From positions 46,698,477-46,762,476 of the forward strand of contig CM054059.1 of assembly GCA_028641055.1 (NCBI GenBank): a DNA stretch of 64,000 nucleotides, given 5' to 3'. Origin of the DNA: Alopecurus myosuroides (lineage: Eukaryota > Streptophyta > Magnoliopsida > Poales > Poaceae). Below the pieces are notes generated by a model. That model was not told the origin of the DNA. It worked only from the letters and a program-made list of their open reading frames with translations, and did no database searches. Positions 24,099 through 35,009 of the stretch are shown here, in pieces. The position numbers were made by a program, and so were the translations under genes. How positions within the stretch are numbered: position 1 is the stretch's first letter; every line of letters begins with the position of its first letter.

Positions 24099-27000
24099 AT
24101 GGGCAACCATCCGTCATCCCCAAATACCTTTTCCTACGTAAGTGACCAACAATTTCCACAAGTGTGCTCAATACCCGGACAGTTCTCAGCTTCGTACCCT
24201 TTTGATACCTTATACTCGGATATTTCATCTTTCCCGGGTCTTATCTCATACATCCTTTTCTTTTTGTGTTTCGCAGGCTGAACCCATGGCTCCCAAGCGA
24301 CAAGGAAAACATCCGGCTCAAGCAAGGACCACCCAAGCCATATCCGCCAATTGGGGGCGCTCCACAACCACTAAGGCCAAGTTGGACGAACTAACCGAGT
24401 TAGGCACCCTCCCCTCTCAGAAAGATATCCACTGGAGGGTGCCAGGTAACGAAACTCATCCCACTCCCGCAGAGGACGAGGTGATCTGCTTTGTAGAGCA
24501 CGTGACCCGAGGATTTCGCCCTCCGGGTCACCCTTTCTTTAGGGAGGTCTTAGATCACTACGGGCTCCGGGTGTTCGACATAGGGCCTAACTCTATGTTG
24601 AACATCACCCACTTCATAGTTCTATCCGAATCATATTTGTGCATGCCACCAAACCTGACTCTTTTCTCCGAGTTATTCCAATGCAAACCGTGCCGCGAAA
24701 GCGGCGACGGGGCGCTTCTCACTTGCGGCGTGGTATCCATCCAACGCCGTAGGAATTCTTTAATGCCAACCCTCAATCTGCAATCCTGTGCCAAACATTG
24801 GCAATTGTCCTTTTTTTACTGTCGCGATACCTCCCCCGACAGCGAGAAGAAGCTGCCGGGTTACTCAGAGACCCCCCTCAAACCCTCCGAGTCTTTCAGT
24901 GCCTTCGCACCAGACTCGGATAGGGAAGCAATCCTTCCTGCACTAGCCAAAATAGCCATTCTCTCGGCCCAAGGCCTCCTAGGGCTCAATTTGATAAAGA
25001 CATGGGTCGACTTCCGAATCCAACCTAATTCCATCCGCACCAAATTGATGTGCGAGTATTCGGGCCACACTACAGATGCACTTCGCTATTCCTCCAAAAG
25101 CTTTGCGACTGGTGACACTATCAAGACCATCAAGAGCCTCTTGGCAGAGAAGCTGGATGTGATAAAGGGCATCTCCGGGTTACCTCCGTTTACTCGGGAA
25201 AATCCAGCTCCAACGGTAATACACGGCACTCATACCTTGTCTCCACATTTCAACTCGATACTGCTTCTAAACATTAATTTTATCTTTTTACCTTAGGCTG
25301 ATGACCCCTTCTGGAGAGTGGACCCCCTCCCCCCCTCCAGAGACCCGGAAGAGGAGGACGAGACGACTGACGACAGCGAAGGTACTTACCCAGGATCTAC
25401 ATAATTTTGCTTGTATTACTTTCCTTTCGTCTGTCTTTTTCCCAATGAATACACATCTGGCTCGCAGGGCTGGAGGACGAAGGTGGAAACAACGAGGATG
25501 ACCCGGAGAGAACCGAGTCTGACCCAGAGGCGACAGCCGGAGCCAAGAGGAAAAGCAGGGGGACAGTATCCAAGGTTCCTTTTTCCTCACTATCTTCCGA
25601 ATCTTACTCCTTTGACGCCATGCGAAGACTTAACCATCAATTATCAAATTCGCCGTGCTTGAAGGAACCTTTCCCCGCCAAGCGCAGGGTAACTCGGAGC
25701 TCCCCGGGTGAAGATCCCCTTAACCCGGGCATCTCCACCCCTTTAGTCCCTCGTGGCAGTGCTCCTCCATCTCGTTCTTCCAACTCTCCTCAGCGCCACC
25801 CTTCTCCTAACCACCCACGTGCCGGGCAATTCCGGGTTCCATTAGTGGTTCCTGCGAACACCTCATCTACTTCAAGTGGCGAGCTCCCATCGGATTACAC
25901 CGTAAATGCCGGGTAAGTTTTTGCCTTACCATTTCTTTTTGCCTCTAGCGAACTTTCATCCGAGCCACCGTCATCATCAATAACTGCCTTTTTTCATCTT
26001 TCCTTCAGTGCTCAGGTCACCGTCAGTGACCCGGAAAACACAGAAACGGCTAACATTCAGGTGGAGAAGCCGACTGACGACACAGACGCCGCAACCGGAG
26101 GTGATGCTGCCACTAACCGGGAACAAGGCCCGCTGAACAATCCACTTTCCCAAACCGTCGGATCTCCTTCCTTATCGGAACCAGTAGATGAAGAGATAGA
26201 AATTCTAGATACGAGGATGAGCCCTCCCAACCCGGACACTCAGACTGTCCGGGTCTCTACTCCAAATGCGAGGAAAACCCCCCTGCCTGATGACCAAGCT
26301 GCCGGCTCTTCCCGGACTCATTCCGATGAGTTAACGTTTGCCCAGATGCTGGAAACCCTGCGCACCTTACGAGCTAACGAGGAAAACATCCTGGGAGCCT
26401 TAATAACCAAACATGAGGTAAGTTGAACTAATGTTGCTTGTACCTTTGTCCAGTCCCCAAGTTCCGAGTGAGTTCATTCATGACTTGCTCGGGACTTTAT
26501 TATACCATTGACTGATAACCGTGCTCTTCTATCCGACTAACACTTTTTAACATCCATGCAGTCTTTCGTGACTCAATATGAGGAGAAACTTGCAGACGCC
26601 ACCAAGCTCATTGAAAAAGAAATATCTTTACGTGAAGCGGCCGAGACTGAAGCCAGAAGGAATAGGCAATTAATGAAGAAGTACCGAAGAAGGGCTCACC
26701 GCGCCGAAGACGACCTGACAAGCCTTTCTGTCGAAATTTCTGATACCTATCGTTCTTTGCTTGGTATGCTTCCTTCTCCGGGTTTATCCTTTTGACCAAC
26801 AGCAAAAAATGTTTAGCTGATATATTCATTTTACTCCAGGCCCGGATGAAACCATGCCGGATGAGGATGATATTGCCAAGCTGAAGACCATGAAGAATGT
26901 TATCCAGCAACTGTGCGCCGGAACCCGATGGATTTTGGAAGAGTTACGGTGGCCAGGCAGGGGACATGTTGACCTGAAGAGGATGCTGGAAGCCTTTTCC

Positions 27001-27489
27001 ACGGTTCCGGAGTGGATTTGGCACTGGAAGCGCTCGTCCTGCCGGGTTGGGATGACCCGGGGGCTATCACTCGCCAAGGCTTACTTCCCCAAGCTCGATC
27101 TGGCAAAGCTCATGGGCGGCTTCCCTGAATTCAAGCTTGATGGTTCAAAATTCTCGCGGGAGGATTTTCAGGCTGTGCAGAAAGAGGTCCGTTATCCGGC
27201 TAGCGTGATCGCTGATGAACTGGACGTCAATACTCTTGTCCCTGCTTATGATGCTGCTGGTGTGGCAATTAAGTCAGATCTTCCCGAACCATATGACATG
27301 ATGGCTCGGTGGAAGGAGGAAGCTGCTGCAATAAGGGCGGAGGCTGCCAAGAAACAAGCTGAAGCCGGCTCTGCTCCCGCTGCCTCAACGTCAGTCGTTC
27401 CGCCCCCTGCGGGGGCTGGCGCCGCCGATCCGGGTGTTGCTGCTAGCACCAGTGATGGCAAGGGTAAGGCCAAGATGGGCGCGGAGTGA
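24099..27489 (+). CDS. Element C antisense gene, seven coding exons, 922 aa, domain resembling 'putative gypsy type transposon' (PF04195)
   Basis: Coding exons: 24099-24137, 24277-25215, 25297-25381, 25468-25912, 26009-26417, 26562-26763, 26840-27489. All introns are GT-AG, all phases agree, and the total is 923 codons with the TGA stop. The start is the first ATG after the ATG-free leader. Residues about 64-150 (HWRVPG...PTPAEDEV...GFRPPGHPFFRE...GPNSMLNITHFI) resemble the plant family PF04195; that name does not imply transposase activity. Residues about 330-640 are acidic and Pro/Ser-rich. Residues about 640-706 are a basic coiled-coil-like segment. Residues 707-850 form a conserved C-terminal domain with WHWKRSSCRVG and LAKAYFPK. 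No signal peptide or membrane segment seen. It is convergent with gag-pol. Extra opposite-strand ORFs are known in Grande/Retand-type elements; function unknown. Confidence 0.85.
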
Positions 27490-28592
27490 TATATGGTTTC
27501 CAACGCCTCTTCTTAAGCGTCAGTCGGTCGACATCTTTTTGGAACAATCAGTTTTAGGCGGTGCGTCTGTGCACCCTTGATATTTTTTCACCAATATTCT
27601 GTAATGCACACTAAGGCTTGATATACTCGATGCCTGTTCCGACCTTTTTAAGTTTAAGCTCATCTGTTCTCGATATCTGGTTTTATTTATTGCTCCTTTT
27701 GTGAAAACTCAATTTCCGGGTCTCATGGGTATTGACAAGTGGATTTTGCTTCGAAGTCCCCAAGTCCCCAAGACTCGGATACTTGGATTTTTGCAACTAT
27801 ACAAGTAAGCCAGTTCTTTTCAAGATCCCAAGCTACCGGGCCCGGATTGCCGAGCCTAGGACACTTGATCTTGAAAAGGCAACGAAATGCTCATTGCTAT
27901 TTTCACAAAGATCCATGAGTTGTTTCACATCGGATTTGAAGTTATGCTTAATAGTCATTGAGTTTCCAGCTATTCAGCCTTGTACTCTGCATAACTTGTG
28001 GTTTAGATGACCCTTTTGACTGCCTTGTACTGTAAGCCGGCTTTCGCGTGGATACCATGTTGTTACATCAATACGAAGACGTAGCCAGCCAATCCCCGTC
28101 GGGTTTCATGACTAACTGCCATCGTAAGCGAACAAATCATGCCACTTTAATGCGAGTCACATCGAGCTTAAGTAAGAGTAGCCAAGAAATTTTGGACTTC
28201 TTTGTCCGGTTATAAGATTGTAGCCGTACTCGTTTGCGAGTAATCGGCCCTTATAACTCATAGGCATCATGGCCGGGTCTTTGAGTTTGTAACTGTGCTT
28301 TTTAAGCGATCAGCCCCCAAGACCTAGATATACACATCGTACTGAGAATACATAACCTGATAACAACCATCTCTTTTCTTGATAACCATCTCTTTACTTG
28401 ATATGAAAAACTGATAACAACCATCTCTTTTCTTGATAACCATCTCTTTACTTGATATGAAAAATGTAGGTCAGCAGGCCGCCTCATTAAAAACCCGTCC
28501 AGTCCCCCAAGGTGCCCTGGATAGGAAAAGAGTACGTCACAAAACCTGCTGCCTATTACATCGTGCAATTCCACTTGCCAATATAGTCTTTA
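27490..28592. other. Element C convergent spacer
   Basis: No gene seen. It holds the 3' UTR side of the antisense gene (CTGTAATGCAC near 27600), AAGTCCCCAAG repeats (about 27753-27775), the inverted repeat AAGTTATGC (27939-27947) and GCATAACTT (27989-27997), and the block by the pol stop. Near 28365-28465 a ~50-bp unit (CAACCATCTCTTTTCTTG then TTTACTTGATATGAAAAA) is tandemly duplicated; the other copies have it once. Confidence 0.7.
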
Positions 28593-30370
28593 CTAAGTAT
28601 AATACGGACGCAGCTGAGCCACGTTCCATGGTCTATCTCTTTCTTGCATAGATGAAGTGGTGTGCGCGGTGTCATTGACTGTAGCCGACTCCTCCCTTGC
28701 ATCTATCAAATAATATGATCCGTTATGTAGGTTCCGGCTTATGATAAATGGTCCTTCCCATGGTGGTGATAATTTGTGTTTTCCTTCGTTTGACTGTACC
28801 AGACGCAGAACCAAGTCCCCTTCCTGGAATACCCGGGTCTTCACACGCCGGCTATGATACCTCCGTAGATCTTGCTGATATATGGCTGATCTTTCCTTGG
28901 GAGCGCGAACGGATCCTTTGGACAATGCTTGTTAAGACTAGTGAAGTCAATGCACATCCTCCATTCGTTGGTCTTTTTCATCACCAGAACCGGGTTAGCC
29001 AACCAATCCGGGTGAAATACTTCCATGATAAAGCCGGCTGCCAGTAGCCGAGCGATTTCTTCGCCTATAGCTTTCCTTCTTTCCTCGTTCATTTTCCTCA
29101 AACCTTGTTTCACGGGCCTAGACTTGGGATCCACATGCAAACTGTGCTCAGCCAATTCTGTAGGGATACCCGGCATGTCGCTGGGTGTCCAGGCAAACAC
29201 ATCTGCATTCGAGCAAATGAACTCCACGAGCGCTCCCTCCTGCTCTTTTCCCAGGTTAGACCCTATGGTAAACTGCTTAGTAGAATCCCCTTCGACAAAA
29301 TCTATCTTCTTGGTGTCTTGCGCTGCCTTGAATTTTGCTCTCTCATCCTCAGTATTCGGTTTTTTCAAGGCCGTTCTATCGTCCGGGTTTACTTGGGATC
29401 GGTAGTATTCGAGTTCTTCCTTCCGGCATGCCTGCTTGGCCATAACTGAGTCTCCTTCGTCGCACTCGGCCGCTATATCCCGGTTCCCATGTATAGTGAT
29501 GGTCCGTTTAGGACCCGGGATTTTCAGCTGTAAATACACGTAGCACGGCCTAGCCATGAATTGGGCGTAAGCCGGTCTCCCCAACAGCGCGTGGTACGGA
29601 CTGCGCAGCTTGACCACCTCAAACGTGAGCCACTCCACTCGATAATTATCCGTCGATTCCCCAAAAGCAACTTCCAAGGTGATCCTTCCCTCGGGGCTCG
29701 CCGAGTGACCCGGTACGATCCCGTGAAAGATTGTTGAACTTTTCTGCAGCTGGGACTCTTTGAGACTCATCCGTAAGAAGGTCTCCCAGTAAAGGATGTT
29801 GATGCCACTTCCACCGTCCATCAGGACCTTCTTCAGCTCGTAACCATTAACTTGTGGAGCGACCACCAACGCCAAGACTCCTGGACGCTCCACCTTTTCC
29901 GGATGATCTCTTCTACTCCACGTTATCTCTTGTTCTGCCCATCTAAGGTATTCCGGCGCGGCCGATGAAACCGGATTTGCCGCCTGCTTTGGTGTCTCTT
30001 TGTTCCTTCTAGAAGTTCCTGTAGTATGCACATGATATTGTCCTTTTAAGTTAGTCGTTCGTACCGTGTCGACGAAGATGTTGATCCGGCCGACCGTCAA
30101 TATAAATCCGGACTCGAGGTGATCCGGTTCTGGCCCCCAGCCGGGATCGTCCACCAACTTTTCTTCTTCGTGGTCGATGTAGATTTTGCCAATGACAAGA
30201 TCCTCCATGCCCTTCCGAGCTTCTCCCGTGATGTAGACACCTTTGGACGCAGGCCCCACGGTGGGCGCCAACTGTCGTGGGATAATCACGGCAGATGTTA
30301 CCAGGGGTAACTGATCTTGGGGCAAGTCGACACAGGCGTTCGGGAGAGGGTTTAGCTCAAAGGAAGACAT
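28593..30370 (-). pseudogene. Element C reduced gag-pol: gag leader, protease, RT start, integrase tail
   Basis: Reads leftward from the conserved ATG at 30370 (in the LTR) through the PBS for 509 codons: acidic gag leader; a deletion junction near 30050 removing the gag domain and finger; GQYHVHTTGTS; protease with MDGGSGINILYWETF; the protease-RT linker; the first residues of RT (TSLNKHCPKDPFALPR); a stop at 28841 soon after the second junction. That junction (28886-28896) drops into the integrase C terminus, out of frame, ending at 28593. Against element D about 2.6 kb is missing there. The protease frame is intact, so a gag-leader-protease protein could still be made, though this may only reflect youth. 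Confidence 0.88.
30254..30270 (-). promoter_or_regulatory. Element C primer binding site
   Basis: TGGCGCCCACCGTGGGG on the minus strand, two bases after the end of the 5' LTR. Identical to the PBS of B, D and E. I do not name the tRNA with confidence. Confidence 0.9.
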
Positions 30371-30757
30371 GATACAACTTGATATGACAGCCGGTAATCG
30401 GAGTCGCCGGATCTCTATTCTCGATACAATAACACGATTAGGGTTTTTGCTGGATACTCGATACCACTCGATATTGCTAAGGTTCTCGAATCTCTAGATC
30501 TCTGTCTCAAACTATACCCGGGGGTCGGTTTATATAACACCCGTACCCCCTAGCTTTTTCTACAAGGCACACCCGGGTCCTACCCAGACACGGCGTGCTA
30601 ACTCTAACTTTCCTTTACAACATCCCTAATCCGGATCACTAGGCCCACGAACTTGGGCCTCCACAAACATCTTTATCATTAATCGGATCCTGCACACCAT
30701 CCTTTGGGCCGGGTTACTTCCCGGAGCCTGGCATACCGGGTTAGTATCCCGCCATCA
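30273..30757 (-). repeat. Element C 5' LTR (485 bp)
   Basis: Identical to 22685-23169. A minus-strand TATA box lies at about 30529-30537 (plus strand TTTATATAA). From there to the ATG at 30370 there is no other minus-strand ATG. Followed by the second GTGAT. Confidence 0.95.
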
Positions 30758-33700
30758 GTGATGGTCAGCTTGGGACCCAGGATTTTCAGCTGTAAGTAAA
30801 CGTAACACGGTCTCGCCATGAATTTAGCATAAGCCGGCCTTCCGAACAGTGCATGATATGGACTGCATAATTTCACCACCTCAAACTGGAGCCACTCTAC
30901 TCCGTAGTTATCCTTTGATTCACCAAAAGCAACCTCTAGTGTTATTTTTCCTTCTGGGCAAGCTGAGTGCCCAGGCACAATTCCATGAAAAATTGTGGAG
31001 CTTTTCTGCAGCTGAGATTCCTTGAGTCCCATGCGCAAAAAGGTCTCCCAGTATAAGATACTGATGCTACTCCCACCGTCCATCAGGACCTTTCTTAACT
31101 CTTACCCATTGACCTGTGGGGCCACCACCAAGGCCAACACACCCAGATGTTCTATCGATTCCGGGTGATCTCTTCTGCTCCATGTTATTTCTTGATCTGA
31201 CCATCTCAAATATCACGGAACCCCTGAAGAAACCGAATTTACAGCCCTTTTGAGTATCTTTCTTTCTTTGTTGGAAGTTCCGGTGGTATGGACGTGGTAT
31301 TGCCCTAGCTTCTTAGGGTTAGCCTGAAAACCGCCTGCACCTCCTTGGTTATTGCCCGGATTGCCGCCTCCTGCGTTGCCGGCGGGGGGTGGTCCGTTGC
31401 CCGGGTTTCCACCTAGACCCGGTCCTCCTCCCCGGCCTGCACCTCGCAGGGCTTTCCGTATCTCCTCGTTTTTCCATCTCTGTAAGTCCACGCATTGCTC
31501 CAACGAGTGATTAGCCAGCTTGCCATTCCTACTATGACGCGGACAAGGCATCCTGAAGGCTTCTATGTGGTTAGCCGGCCGTGGTGGTACTTCATAATTG
31601 CCTCCATTGAAATTTCCTCCATTGAAGTTTCCATCTACCCTGGGCCTTGGGAACCCGGCCTCGGTATTGGCGACTAACTCGGAGTTTGCCTCGTACGGAC
31701 GTTTATGCCGATTATTGCTCCATTACCGTACTTAATTAGGATTATTTCCATTACTGCCTCCATTATTACCCGGCGTAGTGCTGTTGCCGGGTTTCCCATT
31801 ACTGCTCACTTTGGTCTTCCATTTCTTTTCCTCTACGTCCTCTTCAGTCATAACAGTGGAAGCGTGTTTGTTGCACGCATCCATCAACTCCCCCATAGTG
31901 ATTTCTGAAACGTGCCTACTGGATTTCATGCGCATCAACTTTTGCACCAAGGGTGTGTATCTGCATGTTTTTGACATAGCTTGTATCGCGTCCTTTGGCT
32001 GAATATCAGTGGACGAGTGGAGTATCTCCATTACTCGGCGCACCCAGCTGCGAGCCAACTCTCATTTCCTTTGGATGCATCGATCCAAGTCATCAATTGT
32101 ATATAGTTTCCTGCATGTTCCATGAAAATTCTTGACGAATCCCGTCTCCAACTCACTCCATGAATTGATGGACTTCTCAGGCAAATTGTTGAACCATAGT
32201 TTTGCTGCTCCTTCAGACATCATAAGATACATGAACTTGGCTTGGAGTTTTTCAGATGCATTGCGAATAGACATTGCCATCTCATAACTGCTCAGCCATG
32301 TCTCAGGATCCATGGTTGGCTCATAGTTTATAACTTTACCCGGTTCCTTGAACTTATCCGGGTATGGTTCTGCTCTGATGGCGTCCGACAGGCATTTAGG
32401 CCCGGCCAGGTTGGTCAATACCGGCCTCGCGCGTGATACATGAGACTCGGCTGGCGCAGCCAGGGGTGCGCCACCTACTGCTCCTTGCACTGCTGACCCG
32501 GCCATGCACCTCGCACGGGAACTGTCGACTATTGCCTGTGCTGCCGAAACCGCGGGAGCCGCTGGCCTACATGGAGGAGGCGGCATTTGCTACTGCTCTG
32601 ACCTCCGTCGTGCCGAGCTTGACTGAATATTCCTCGTGTTTCCAGGTTGCCGGCTGACGTATGGCATCCCATGCAAACCACTTCTATGGTCTGGGTAATT
32701 TGCCTGCTGAGCCACTGCGGTGCGTAGCATCTCTATGGCCTACCGAGTTTCGATTTCTCGAGGCGACTCTCCCAGTGGAATACGATCGAGCACTAGGGTT
32801 GCGGCGTACACGTTATCCATGGGGTTATTGAAGTGACCCGGAGGGGTGTGAAATCGTGACGGTGGTGGCGCCGTATTTCCCCCAAGGGTCCCGGCGGGTA
32901 ACCCGGCTGGTACGTTGGCCGTCTGTCCCCCGAGCGTCACTCCTTGAAACCCGGTTCCCTGATTTACAGCCGGAATTGGCTGATCTTGGGGTGTAATAAA
33001 CAACGTGGCCGGCTGTAGATTTTCACCTGCCGCCGGTAACCTCGTCTGATGCCTCTGATTGTATATCCTCGTTGTTTGAGCCTGAATTCGATCCTCCAAT
33101 TCTACCAACTCACGCTAGCGCTCAGCCATCCCTTGCCTCTCAGCTTCTACTTCCCTTCTTTGTTGCTCCAATGCCCGGCGGGCTACATCTAAATCTCGGG
33201 TACGCGCTGCTGCGTTTTCTGGGGTTATCACTGTCGCCAATACGGTGGGATCCAAGATCAAATTGTTGCTGAATAGGGCCGGGTTCTGTGGACGTGAAGT
33301 TCCTGCTCCCGTTGCTCTGTTTGCCATGAACCCGAACATATTTCTATTTCGCTCACTTTCCCCTGTTCCGCTAGTGACAGAAGCTGGCTCTCCATCGACC
33401 CGGGCTATAACCGGGTTTACATTAGCCGGTGTCTGTTGTTGGGCCAGCGCTCGCGCCGCTCCAGCCGCGGCCACCGACACATCGCCCTGATTAAGATTGA
33501 TTGCAGGGGCTGTGTAGACCGCGACTCGGCGCGTGATGCCTGGCAACGATTCGTACTCCTCCTCTTCGCAGCTATCTTCTTCGTACCAATCTTCAAGCAA
33601 GTGCAACATAGACTCGGTATCATCTTCTCCCATAACCCAGCCACGCGGGGTCCATACCGGCTCCTCTGGCTGTTCCCTCTTTGTGGTGGGCTCCTTCTCC

Positions 33701-34113
33701 GGCTCTACCGTCCCGATCGACTCTTCTCCGTCCGATTGAACACAGGTATCGTCCCCTGACACAGAATCATACTCATTATGGTCAGAAACAAAACCAGATG
33801 CACGTACCATACTCACGAAGACGTTGACTCGGCCAATTTTGACGACAGATCCGGCCTCCAGATGATCCGACTCTGGCCCCCAGCCAAAGTCGTCCACGAT
33901 CTTCTCTCCCTCATCGTTGGTGATGATCTCGCCGATGATGAGGTTCTTCATGCTTTCCCGAGTTTCTCCCGTGACGTAAACACCTTTGGACGTATGCCCC
34001 ACGGTGGGCGCCAACTGTCGCGGGATATTCACGGCAGACGTTACCGGGGGTAACTTAGGTTGGGGCAGATCGACTCTGGTGTTTGGGAGAGGGTTCAGCT
34101 CAAGGCAAATCAT
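30758..34113 (-). pseudogene. gag: Element B gag and protease, many stops
   Basis: One frame leftward from the conserved ATG at 34113 in the LTR: acidic leader, heptad-rich segment, gag domain (MDPETWLSSYEMAMS), C-x2-H...H...C finger (CPRHSRNGKLANHSLEQC), protease with MDGGSS. At least six in-frame stops break it: 33115 and 32590 (both CAG to TAG), 32740, 32062, 31732 and 31213 (consistent with CGA to TGA). The frame itself is intact throughout, so decay is mainly by substitution. It continues at 22684 beyond element C. Confidence 0.88.
33997..34013 (-). promoter_or_regulatory. Element B primer binding site
   Basis: TGGCGCCCACCGTGGGG on the minus strand, two bases from the LTR. Shows that 34016-34480 is the 5' LTR of a minus-strand element. 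Confidence 0.9.
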
Positions 34114-34480
34114 ATCAACTGAAGACCTGGAAGCTCTGGCTGCAATGTCGCCGAGACTCCAATCTAGGGTTACAATTATCAACTCTTGTACTACTAGAAT
34201 ACTCGAATATCTAAATATCTCTCTGTCTCTCTATCCCAGGAGCCGGTTTATATATTACCCGGCTCTCTGGCTTCCTATACAAGGCACACCCGGAATCCTA
34301 CCCGGAATACACACAGAACCCTAGGTTTCCTAATCGTGGCCCCCAAGGCACGGATTACAAGATCCTCGCCCCCTTTAGGCCTTCTAGAAACTCTTCCACC
34401 TTGGGCCGGATCTTGTGTGACTTCCTTCTGGCCGGGTTTTCGCCCAGGCATGGGCCTACCGGCTTATCATCCCCCCAACA
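34016..34480 (-). repeat. Element B 5' LTR (465 bp)
   Basis: On the plus strand begins TGTCGCGGGATATTC and ends CCCCCCAACA, so the inner end has drifted from the usual ATCA. It is clearly diverged from the LTRs of C, D and E. A minus-strand TATA-like stretch lies near 34247-34256. The leader to the ATG at 34113 has no other minus-strand ATG. Confidence 0.88.
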
Positions 34481-34533
34481 TGCATGGTGGTGTAGACCCC
34501 TCCAGTGATGATTTCCCCCTCCGGCAGGGTGCC
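34481..34533 (-). repeat. Element H LTR fragment between B and D
   Basis: These 53 bp belong to the same LTR as 47782-48260; excising D and one GTGCC joins the two pieces smoothly. On the minus strand the joined text reads like the middle of a wheat-type Athila LTR (ATCATCACTGGAGGGGTCTA). TGCAT at 34481-34485 is the expected TSD copy of B and GTGCC at 34529-34533 is the TSD of D. Confidence 0.75.
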
Positions 34534-35009
34534 TGTCGTGGGATAATCACGGCAGACGTTACCGGGGGTAACTTGTCTTGGGGCAAATCGACTCTGGTGT
34601 TTGGGAGAGGGTTTAGCTCAAGGGAAAACATGATGATATGCGATCTGGTAGCCGGCAATCAAGTCGCCGAGTCTCCGATCTAAATATATTAACTCAACTC
34701 TCGTGTTACACTGGATACTCGATACCTAGCGATATTGCTCAAACTCTTGTATCTCTCTTTGTCTAACCCTAGGGGCCGGCTTATATAATCTCCGGACCCC
34801 CTGGCCTACTCTCCAAGGCGCACTCTGAATCCTACCCGGACACTGCTTAGAAACCCTAAACTTCCTTATCGTAACCCACAATCCGGGTTACGAGGCCTAC
34901 GTTCCTGGGCCTTCTAGAAACTCCTTTAACTTAAGCCGGGTCTTGCGCAGCGTCCTTTGGGCCGAGTTACTCCCTGGCGTTGGCCTACCGGGTTATCATC
35001 CCTCTATCA
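34534..35009 (-). repeat. Element D 3' LTR (476 bp)
   Basis: Starts TGTCGTGGGATAATC and ends CCCTCTATCA on the plus strand. Followed by GTAGTCCCCAGAATAGC, on the minus strand CTGGGGACTAC, the likely primer region for plus-strand synthesis, also present in C. Confidence 0.93.

Larger units (their letters stand above)
22685..30757 (-). mobile_element. Element C: very young, internally deleted Tat-lineage element with intact antisense gene
   Basis: An 8,073-bp element with two LTRs of 485 bp that I find identical base for base, and a perfect 5-bp TSD. On the minus strand it has a PBS and a reduced polyprotein that lacks most of gag and all of RT, both RNase H domains and the integrase core. On the plus strand it has a complete seven-exon gene. 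It must have moved using proteins from another element. Identical LTRs put the insertion within the recent past. Confidence 0.95.
20100..34480 (-). mobile_element. Element B: older Tat-lineage element, split by E and C, left end outside window
   Basis: From right to left: 5' LTR (34016-34480), PBS, gag and protease (to 30758), element C (22685-30757), RT start plus integrase tail with a large deletion (21444-22684), spacer, and the last bases of the antisense gene, cut at 20100 by element E. The rest of its antisense gene and its 3' LTR lie left of the window. The frame is continuous across element C once C and its TSD are removed. Several stops and a deletion of about 2.25 kb across RT-RNaseH-INT make it defective. 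TGCAT (34481-34485) should be one copy of its TSD in element H. Confidence 0.85.

Noticed and set aside
24286..25215. Naming the PF04195-like protein a transposase
   Set aside because: The family label reflects its association with gypsy elements. No DDE or other catalytic motif is visible.
19635..34480. Pairing the 465-bp LTRs at 19635-20099 and 34016-34480 as the two ends of one element
   Set aside because: Each is flanked on its left by a PBS, so both are 5' LTRs of minus-strand elements. They belong to E and B respectively.
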